Under the pieces are notes generated by a model. The model was not told the DNA's origin, did no database searches, and saw nothing but the letters and a program-made list of their open reading frames with translations. Positions 1-6,635 of a stretch of DNA of 6,635 nucleotides are shown piece by piece (within the stretch, counting starts at the first letter, position 1; every line of letters begins with the position of its first letter). The stretch is from Massilia sp. (GTDB lineage: Bacteria; Pseudomonadota; Gammaproteobacteria; Burkholderiales; Burkholderiaceae_D), in NCBI GenBank assembly GCA_028291845.1, contig JAQGNM010000026.1, forward strand, positions 1 through 6,635, read 5' to 3'. The position numbers were made by a program, and so were the translations under genes.

Positions 1-369
1 TGCGCGATCGGTTACGCCGGCGTGTATGACCTGAACTTCATCGTCGATAGCGACCAGGCCAAAATCAACCGCACCAGCGCCAGCTTCTACAACAAATACC
101 TGGGCCAGGACCGCGCCGAGCTCGACCGGTTCTCGCCGGCCAAGCTGGCCGAGAAGATCACCGCGCCAGTGCTGCTGGTGCACGGCGGCAAGGACAAAAC
201 GGCGCCGGTCGAACATGCCGAAGCCATGCGCGCCGCGCTGATCAAGGTGAATCGGCCGCCGCAATGGCTGCTGGCGCCGAACGAAGGGCACGGTTTCTAC
301 GACACCAGCAACACCACCATGCTGTACCAGACCATCGAGGCATTTCTCGAAAAGCACATCGGCCACTGA
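1..369 (+). CDS. S9 prolyl-oligopeptidase-type serine peptidase, C-terminal fragment (5' end outside window)
   Basis: The reading frame is open from the first base and ends at TGA 367-369, giving the last 122 residues of an alpha/beta-hydrolase. The opening residues CAIGYAGVYDL match the segment that follows the nucleophile elbow in S9 peptidases (DPP4, acylaminoacyl-peptidase and prolyl oligopeptidase group). The catalytic Ser itself must lie upstream of the window. The other two triad residues are visible: Asp in LLVHGGKDKTAPV (bases 193-195) and His in NEGHGF (bases 289-291). Such enzymes cleave short peptides, usually releasing dipeptides or acting after proline. The GTG at base 22 is an internal Val codon, not a start, because the family homology continues to its left. 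The N-terminal beta-propeller and any signal peptide cannot be seen, so subfamily and location stay open. The gene converges on the S46 peptidase gene and shares a terminator with it. Confidence 0.88.
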   Translation, partial: CAIGYAGVYDLNFIVDSDQAKINRTSASFYNKYLGQDRAELDRFSPAKLAEKITAPVLLVHGGKDKTAPVEHAEAMRAALIKVNRPPQWLLAPNEGHGFYDTSNTTMLYQTIEAFLEKHIGH

Positions 370-402
370 GGCGATGCGGCCGCGGCCCGTCGGCGCCGTG
401 GC

Positions 403-438
403 AAAAAAAACGCAGCGGTCGCCCGCTGCGTTTTTTTT
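403..438. terminator. Bidirectional Rho-independent terminator
   Basis: Eight A residues (403-410) precede a perfect 8-bp stem, CGCAGCGG (411-418) paired with CCGCTGCG (423-430), with a TCGC loop. Eight T residues (431-438) follow. Read on either strand this is a GC-rich hairpin followed by a U run. It lies 33 bp after the S9 peptidase stop and 53 bp after the S46 peptidase stop on the other strand, so it can serve both convergent genes. Confidence 0.93.
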
Positions 439-491
439 CGTGACTTGCTGCCGGCTCTTCAGCCGCGCTTTGTCTTCGATTACTGCTTTGC

Positions 492-2642
<2,151 letters not shown>

Positions 2643-2645
<3 letters not shown>

Positions 2646-2657
2646 GATGGAATCCCC
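2643..2657 (-). promoter_or_regulatory. Ribosome-binding site and TTG start that fix the S46 peptidase N-terminus
   Basis: Read on the minus strand, GGGGA (2657-2653) is followed by a seven-base spacer and TTG (2645-2643). The protein then begins MFKSIVLPVALLGTALVAG, a good secretion signal. There is no in-frame ATG near this point; the nearest upstream lies 74 codons away and gives an implausible N-terminus. The spacing and the immediate signal peptide support TTG initiation, which may reduce translation compared with ATG. Confidence 0.75.
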
Positions 2658-2776
2658 GAATATAAGTATGAGCAGCCAGGTGTAAGGCCGACGGACGCGC
2701 AGGGTACTGCGACGCGGCAGTATATAACAGCGGCATGGCCATCGGCAGCCCGATCGCGGCCCGGCATGGCCTTCTG

Positions 2777-2792
2777 TGTCCGAATTCGGACA
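2777..2792. promoter_or_regulatory. Perfect 16-bp palindrome, candidate upstream activator site
   Basis: TGTCCGAATTCGGACA is identical to its own reverse complement over all 16 bases. Its centre lies about 130 bp upstream of the transcription start predicted from the sigma-54 promoter at 2888-2903, within the usual range for enhancer-binding-protein sites. It is also about 130 bp upstream of the S46 peptidase start on the other strand. Symmetry, length and position fit a dimeric helix-turn-helix (Fis-type) activator. I see only one full copy in the gap. The assignment to a sigma-54 activator is inferred from position; an ordinary repressor or activator of either gene is possible. Confidence 0.65.
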
Positions 2793-2887
2793 GGGCTGAT
2801 CGCCATCGCACAGCACGCTGCGGTGCGCGGCCCGCCAGCCACCGCGCGGCGCCCGTGGCGGCTGCATCGGCGCCGCCTTTCACAGGC

Positions 2888-2903
2888 TGGCACGCCAATT
2901 GCT
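2888..2903 (+). promoter_or_regulatory. Sigma-54 (RpoN) -24/-12 promoter of the ABC exporter operon
   Basis: TGGCACGCCAATTGCT matches the RpoN consensus TGGCACG-N4-TTGCW at every defined position, with the invariant GG (2889-2890) and GC (2901-2902) exactly ten bases apart. Transcription should start near 2914, leaving a leader of about 31 bases before the adaptor ATG at 2945. No competing sigma-70-like promoter is obvious at this spot. Sigma-54 promoters are inactive without an ATP-hydrolysing enhancer-binding protein, so the operon is predicted to be silent until a specific signal is sensed. Confidence 0.85.
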
Positions 2904-2944
2904 GTAGCTAACCCGTCATCGACTTCCCTCTTCGCATCAACACC

Positions 2945-4192
2945 ATGGACCACCCACTCGACCCTGCCCTGCTGCGCCGCCGCCGTACCCTGCGCCTGGC
3001 CGCCGCCTGCCTCGCGCTGGCGCTGCTGGCGGCCGGCGCGTGGCTGCTGCAGCGGGCCGTCAAGCCGGCGGTCGCCGCCAGCAGCATCCGCGTCGCCGAG
3101 GTGCGGCGCGGCGGCGTCGCCAACACCATCAGCGCCGCCGGCGTGGTGATCCCGGTGCACGAGGAACTGGTGTCGAGCCCGATTCAAACCCGCGTGGCGC
3201 GGGTGCAGGCAAAGCTGGGCCAGCAGGTCAAGGCGGGCGAACTGCTGCTCACCTTGGACGACGCCGCCGTGCGGCTGGCGTTCGATGCCGTCAAGGAGCA
3301 GCTGGCGCAGCAGGACAACCGCATCGTTTCGCTGACCCTGGAGATGGAGCAAAAACGCAAACAGCTGGTCAGCAGCATCGAACTGCTCGAACTGGACCTG
3401 CAAAGCGCGCAGGCCAAGTTCCAGCGTTTTAATACCTTGCGCAAAAGCGGCGCGGTGTCCGGCGAAGACATGCTGACGGCGGAGCTGAACGTCAAGCGCG
3501 CCGAAATCCAGCTGCGCCAGCAGCGCGAAGCGATCGAGGATGGCAAGCGCGCCACCGCCAGCAGCATCGACGGCGCCCGCCTGCAGCAGGCGATCCTGCG
3601 CCGCCAGCTCGAACAGCAGCAGGCGCTGTTGACCCAGGCCAGCGTGCGCGCGCCGTTTGCCGGCATGGTCACTGCCCTGCTGGCCGAGGAAGGCGCCAGC
3701 GTCGCCACCGGCCAGCTGGTAGCGAAGGTGTCGGAGATGAACAACTACCGGGTCGAAGCGACGCTGTCGGATTTTCACGCGCGTGCCATCGAAGTGGGAC
3801 AGCAAGTGCAAGTGGCGCAGAACGGCCGCCGCATCGAGGGCCGGGTGCAGACGATTCTGCCGGAAGTCCAGAACGGCGCCATCAAGCTGCTGGTGGCCCT
3901 CGATGCACCGCACGATGCCCAGCTGCGCAACAAGATGCGGGTCGACGTCGACATCGTCACCGCCCGCAAGAGCAACGCCCTGCTGGTCGACGCCGGCGAC
4001 GCCTTCAATGGCCGCGGGCCGCAGAATGCTTTCGTGGTCGACGGCGGTACCGCGCACAAACGCAGCATCGAGATCGGCGCCAGCGACGGCAGGATAGTTG
4101 AAATCGTCAGCGGCGCCAGGGCTGGCGAGCGCCTGATCGTCTCCAGCGTCGAACGCTTCAAGGACGCCGACAGCGTCCGCCTGCAACCATAA
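2945..4192 (+). CDS. Periplasmic adaptor (membrane fusion protein) of an ABC exporter, MacA/HlyD-like
   Basis: This 415-residue adaptor would be anchored in the inner membrane and link the ABC permeases to an outer-membrane channel. The N-terminus is short and basic (RRRR at 11-14), followed by one membrane segment at about 16-36. There is no lipobox cysteine, so it is membrane-anchored rather than a lipoprotein. The first half of the lipoyl domain lies near 78-107 (SPIQTRVARVQAKLGQQVKAG). A long Gln/Glu/Leu-rich helical hairpin, probably coiled coil, spans 112-230. The second lipoyl half is near 232-262 (ASVRAPFAGMV), a beta-barrel covers about 264-340, and a membrane-proximal domain runs to the C-terminus. 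The start at 2945 puts the basic stretch and membrane helix in normal order. However, no Shine-Dalgarno sequence precedes it; the leader is pyrimidine-rich. It is first in the operon, directly behind the sigma-54 promoter. The substrate is unknown. Confidence 0.92.
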   Translation: MDHPLDPALLRRRRTLRLAAACLALALLAAGAWLLQRAVKPAVAASSIRVAEVRRGGVANTISAAGVVIPVHEELVSSPIQTRVARVQAKLGQQVKAGELLLTLDDAAVRLAFDAVKEQLAQQDNRIVSLTLEMEQKRKQLVSSIELLELDLQSAQAKFQRFNTLRKSGAVSGEDMLTAELNVKRAEIQLRQQREAIEDGKRATASSIDGARLQQAILRRQLEQQQALLTQASVRAPFAGMVTALLAEEGASVATGQLVAKVSEMNNYRVEATLSDFHARAIEVGQQVQVAQNGRRIEGRVQTILPEVQNGAIKLLVALDAPHDAQLRNKMRVDVDIVTARKSNALLVDAGDAFNGRGPQNAFVVDGGTAHKRSIEIGASDGRIVEIVSGARAGERLIVSSVERFKDADSVRLQP

Positions 4193-4196
4193 TATA

Positions 4197-4204
4197 AAAG
4201 GAAG
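4197..4204 (+). promoter_or_regulatory. Ribosome-binding site of the ABC ATPase gene
   Basis: AAAGGAAG lies four bases before the ATG at 4209, inside the 16-base gap after the adaptor stop. It is a clear purine-rich site, in contrast with the adaptor gene, which has none. Confidence 0.8.
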
Positions 4205-4208
4205 TCCC

Positions 4209-4871
4209 ATGATCGAACTGAAAAACGTCAGCAAGACCTATCGTACCGACAAGGTCGAAACGCTGGCCCTGTCCGGCATCGACCTGCATGTGAAAAAAGG
4301 CGAATTCGTCGCCATGATGGGGCCCAGCGGCTGCGGCAAGAGCACCCTGCTCAATCTCATCGGCTTGCTCGACCGGCCGGGTGCCGGCGTGGTGGCCATC
4401 GACGGCATCCCGATCAAGGTCTACCGCGACAAGCAGGTGGCGCAGCTGCGCAACAGCACCTTCGGCTTCATCTTCCAGAGCTTTCACCTGATTCCCGACC
4501 TGCGCGTGATCGACAACGTGGAGCTGCCCCTGCTGTACCGCAGCATGGCGACCGGCGAGCGGCGCGCGGCGGCGCGCGCCGCGCTCGAACAGGTGGGCCT
4601 GGGCGCGCGCATGGACCATTTTCCGAACCAGCTGTCGGGCGGCCAGCAGCAGCGGGTGGCGATCGCGCGCGCCATGGTCGGCAAGCCGCAGGTGCTGCTG
4701 GCGGACGAACCGACCGGTAACCTAGACAGCAAGATGGGCGCCGAAGTGATGGAAATTTTGCTGACCCTGAACCGCGCCGGCACCACCGTGGTGATGGTTA
4801 CCCACGACGAGCGCGAAGCGAAGCTGGCCGGGCGCACCGTGCGCGTGTTCGACGGCCAGCTGGTCGCCTAG
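4209..4871 (+). CDS. ABC transporter ATP-binding protein, LolD/MacB type
   Basis: This 220-residue stand-alone nucleotide-binding subunit powers the exporter from the cytoplasmic face. All motifs are intact: Walker A GPSGCGKST at 38-46, Q-loop Gln90 in FIFQSFHLIPDL, signature LSGGQQQR at 142-149, Walker B VLLADEP at 162-168 with catalytic Glu167, D-loop NLDS at 171-174 and switch His199 in VTHD. The length and the sequence around the Q-loop place it with LolD, FtsE and the MacB ATPase domain, which drive FtsX-type permeases by mechanotransmission rather than classic alternating access. It starts 16 bp after the adaptor stop, and its stop lies 10 bp before the permease start, so co-transcription is near certain. 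It is not LolD itself by context, because adaptor and permease neighbours differ from the lolCDE arrangement. Confidence 0.96.
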   Translation: MIELKNVSKTYRTDKVETLALSGIDLHVKKGEFVAMMGPSGCGKSTLLNLIGLLDRPGAGVVAIDGIPIKVYRDKQVAQLRNSTFGFIFQSFHLIPDLRVIDNVELPLLYRSMATGERRAAARAALEQVGLGARMDHFPNQLSGGQQQRVAIARAMVGKPQVLLADEPTGNLDSKMGAEVMEILLTLNRAGTTVVMVTHDEREAKLAGRTVRVFDGQLVA

Positions 4872-4881
4872 GAGAACACCG

Positions 4882-6123
4882 ATGCTGCGACATTATGTTT
4901 TGAATGCCTGGGGCGTTTTCATGCGCCGCAAGATGTTCACCGCGATTAACCTGCTGTGCATCGTCCTCACCCTGGTGGTGCTGATGGTGGTGACCGCCCT
5001 GCTCGAACAGGCGTTTTATCCGCGCGGCGTGGAAGGCAAGAGCGAGCGTTTTCTGCAGGTGTTTACGCTCAACGCCGAAGGGCCGCACATGACGATCAAC
5101 GGCCCGCTCGGCTACCGGATCATCGAAAAGTACCTGAAACCGATGCGCTCGGTCGAAGCGGTGGCCGTCGCCGGCCTGCCGCAGACCGTCGCCGTCTACC
5201 AGGGAGAAAGGGTCAGCAAGGTGGAGATGCGGCTGACCGATGCCGAGTACTGGAAGGTGCTCGATTTTCGCGTGCTGGCCGGGCGCGTGCTGAGCGCCGC
5301 CGACATCGAGCGCGGCAGCAGCAACCTGGTCATCAACGCCAGCACGGCAAAACGCCTGTTCGGCAGCGGCGCCGGCACCGCGCTGGGCCGGAAGCTCAGC
5401 GTCGGCGGCCAGAGCTTCAGCGTGGTCGGCGTGGTGGCCGACGAAATGCACGTCAACGCCTACGCCGACATGTGGGCGCCGCTCACCAGCGCGCCGTCGT
5501 CGGACTACCGCAAGAGTTTCAATGGCCAGTTCACCGCCCTGCTGCTGGCCAGGAGCGCTGCCGACCTGCCGCTGATCCGCCGCGAGGTCGAATCGATCTC
5601 CGCCACCATCGTGCACGACGATCCGGCAAAGATCACCAGCACGCGCCTGTGGGCCGACAGCAAGCTCGATCTGTTTGCACGCACTCTGGTCGGCTCGAAC
5701 CGCCGCGCCGACTCGGGCGCCGACATGCTGTTGGCCGCCATCGTCATCGGCATGCTCGGCTTCATGCTGCTGCCGGCGCTGAACCTGGTCAACCTCAATA
5801 CCGGTCGCATCCTCGAGCGGCGCGCCGAGATCGGCGTGCGCAAGGCGTTTGGCGCCACCAGCGGCCAGCTGGTGCGCCAGCTGATCATCGAAAACCTGCT
5901 GCTGTGCGGCGCCGGCGGGGTGCTCGGCTTGGCTGGAGCGCGCCTGGCGCTATGGTGGATCGAAGGGGCCGGCCTGATCCCCTACCTGGCGGTCGACTTC
6001 AACCTGGCCGTGTTCGGCTGGGGCGTCCTGCTGACCTTTGTCTTCGGCCTGCTCTCCGGCGCCCTCCCGGCCTGGAAAATGTCGCGCCTTGATCCCGTTC
6101 ACGCCCTCAAGGGAGCCGCATAA
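4882..6123 (+). CDS. ABC transporter permease, FtsX/MacB-like (first of two)
   Basis: This 413-residue inner-membrane subunit has the four-helix layout of type VII ABC permeases. The first membrane segment is at about 20-41. A large periplasmic MacB_PCD-type domain covers about 42-280, including NLVINASTAKRLFG and the strand SFSVVGVVAD. Three further segments lie at about 281-303, 336-359 and 374-396. The coupling region between helices 2 and 3 carries the FtsX-family stretch ERRAEIGVRKAFGA (312-325). The C-terminus has the usual P-x-W-x-x-SRLDPVHALKG end (396-411). AGGAGA at 4870-4875, overlapping the ATPase stop codon, is a good ribosome-binding site six bases before the ATG. No ATPase domain is fused, unlike MacB itself. 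It is expected to pair with the next permease, not with itself, giving a LolC/LolE-like heterodimer. The start is well supported. Confidence 0.94.
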   Translation: MLRHYVLNAWGVFMRRKMFTAINLLCIVLTLVVLMVVTALLEQAFYPRGVEGKSERFLQVFTLNAEGPHMTINGPLGYRIIEKYLKPMRSVEAVAVAGLPQTVAVYQGERVSKVEMRLTDAEYWKVLDFRVLAGRVLSAADIERGSSNLVINASTAKRLFGSGAGTALGRKLSVGGQSFSVVGVVADEMHVNAYADMWAPLTSAPSSDYRKSFNGQFTALLLARSAADLPLIRREVESISATIVHDDPAKITSTRLWADSKLDLFARTLVGSNRRADSGADMLLAAIVIGMLGFMLLPALNLVNLNTGRILERRAEIGVRKAFGATSGQLVRQLIIENLLLCGAGGVLGLAGARLALWWIEGAGLIPYLAVDFNLAVFGWGVLLTFVFGLLSGALPAWKMSRLDPVHALKGAA

Positions 6124-6635
6124 TGTTCCGACACATGATGAAACTGGTATGGAAGCGCAAATCGCGCAACCTGATGGTGAGCCTGGAAATCCTGATCGCC
6201 TTCGTGCTGGTGTTTGGCGTCGCCGCCTTCGGCGCGCGCATGGCCCAGCTGTACGGCATGCCGACCGGCTTTCAGTATGAGGACGTGTGGTCGGTGCGCC
6301 TGCGCTTTCCCGGCATCGCCGCCAAGCCCGATGCCGCCCGCTACGACGCCTGGAAGCGCAGCGTGGAAGCCATGCCGCAGGTGGAGAAAGTAGCCTTCTC
6401 GACTTTTTCGCCCTACCGCCGGCAAATGCAGACCAATGACTTTTCGCCCCCTGGCGGCGGCGCCCGGGTGCAGGCGCACATGCTCGCCGCCAGCGACGAC
6501 TACGCTGCCGCCGTCGGCATGCGCGTGCTCGAAGGGCGCTGGTTCGGCGCCGCCGACGATGGCAGCGCCAGCGTGCCGGTGGTGATCGACCGGCGCCTGG
6601 CCGCGCTGCTGTTCCCGGGCCGCCCGGCGCTCGGC
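6123..6635 (+). CDS. Second ABC transporter permease, FtsX/MacB-like (3' end outside window)
   Basis: ATG at 6123 shares its A with the TAA stop of the previous gene (TAATG), with GGGAG at 6111-6115 seven bases upstream, so translation is probably coupled. The frame stays open for 171 codons to the window edge. It starts MFRHMMKLVWKRKSRNLMVS, a basic cytosolic end, followed by a membrane helix at about 18-38. A periplasmic MacB_PCD-type domain follows, with features parallel to the first permease: a GRWF segment near 138-141 and PVVIDRRLAALLFPG (152-166), matching NLVINASTAKRLFG of its neighbour. The two proteins are clearly different in sequence, so this looks like an old duplication specialised into a two-subunit permease. 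The FtsX domain and the remaining helices lie beyond the edge. Confidence 0.92.
   Translation, partial: MFRHMMKLVWKRKSRNLMVSLEILIAFVLVFGVAAFGARMAQLYGMPTGFQYEDVWSVRLRFPGIAAKPDAARYDAWKRSVEAMPQVEKVAFSTFSPYRRQMQTNDFSPPGGGARVQAHMLAASDDYAAAVGMRVLEGRWFGAADDGSASVPVVIDRRLAALLFPGRPALG

Larger units (their letters stand above)
2646..2944. other. Divergent intergenic regulatory region
   Basis: This gap of 299 bp separates the S46 peptidase gene (leftward) from the ABC exporter operon (rightward). It holds the sigma-54 promoter and the 16-bp palindrome described separately. I see no small gene with a convincing ribosome-binding site in it. The part nearest the peptidase gene has AT-rich patches (2659-2664 and 2719-2728) that may contain the peptidase promoter, but no convincing -35/-10 pair. 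The stretch between palindrome and promoter (2793-2887) is very GC-rich, and I see no clear AT-rich IHF site there. Confidence 0.8.

Noticed and set aside
22..369. A complete small protein starting at GTG 22
   Set aside because: The frame is open to base 1 and the residues before position 22 already match the S9 peptidase family, so this is an internal codon of a longer gene.
2659..2686. Sigma-70-like promoter for the S46 gene (minus strand, CTTACA-16-TATATT)
   Set aside because: Transcription would begin around 2652, leaving out the GGGGA ribosome-binding site. The alternative TATACT at 2719-2724 has no acceptable -35 element, so I call neither.
2681..2697. Possible second, degenerate copy of the palindrome
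   Set aside because: TGTAAGGCCGACGGACG keeps only part of each half-site and has the wrong half-site spacing.
2646..2867. N-terminal extension of the S46 peptidase from the ATG at 2867
   Set aside because: The extra 74 residues are Arg/Pro/Cys-rich and lack family resemblance. They would hide the signal peptide and overlap the palindrome.
2807..2873. GC-rich inverted repeats between palindrome and promoter
   Set aside because: Matches such as CGCAC/GTGCG and CCAC/GTGG are short and imperfect, as expected by chance in DNA this GC-rich, and have no terminator or riboswitch form.

Overview
The window is GC-rich DNA with strong G/C preference at third codon positions. Protein style and gene content (secreted S46 and S9 peptidases, LolD/MacB-type ABC genes) suggest a proteobacterium, perhaps a betaproteobacterium of the Massilia/Duganella/Janthinobacterium type. 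That placement is inferred from sequence style alone. There are six protein genes, two of them cut by the window edges. I see no RNA genes, insertion sequences, CRISPR arrays or long repeats.

Left part (1-2645): the 3' end of a prolyl-oligopeptidase-type (S9) serine peptidase runs rightward. It converges on a complete, leftward S46 dipeptidyl-peptidase gene (DPP7/DPP11 family) with a signal peptide and an intact His-Asp-Ser triad. A symmetric A8-stem-T8 hairpin between them can terminate transcription from both sides. The S46 gene most likely starts at a TTG codon with a GGGGA ribosome-binding site.

Middle (2646-2944): a 299-bp divergent intergenic region. It holds a consensus sigma-54 (-24/-12) promoter pointing right and, about 100 bp upstream of it, a perfect 16-bp palindrome, TGTCCGAATTCGGACA. 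This is the classic layout for activation by a sigma-54 enhancer-binding protein.

Right part (2945-6635): a tightly packed operon of a MacA/HlyD-like periplasmic adaptor, a LolD/MacB-type ATPase, an FtsX/MacB-like permease, and the 5' part of a second, different permease that runs off the window. Together they would form a tripartite-type ABC exporter or mechanotransmission machine. It would have a separate ATPase and two non-identical permease subunits, with an adaptor spanning the periplasm. The substrate cannot be read from the sequence.

The most interesting element is the coupling of this exporter operon to a sigma-54 promoter with its own palindromic upstream site. It predicts a dedicated sigma-54 response regulator, probably with a sensor kinase, likely encoded just beyond the right edge.
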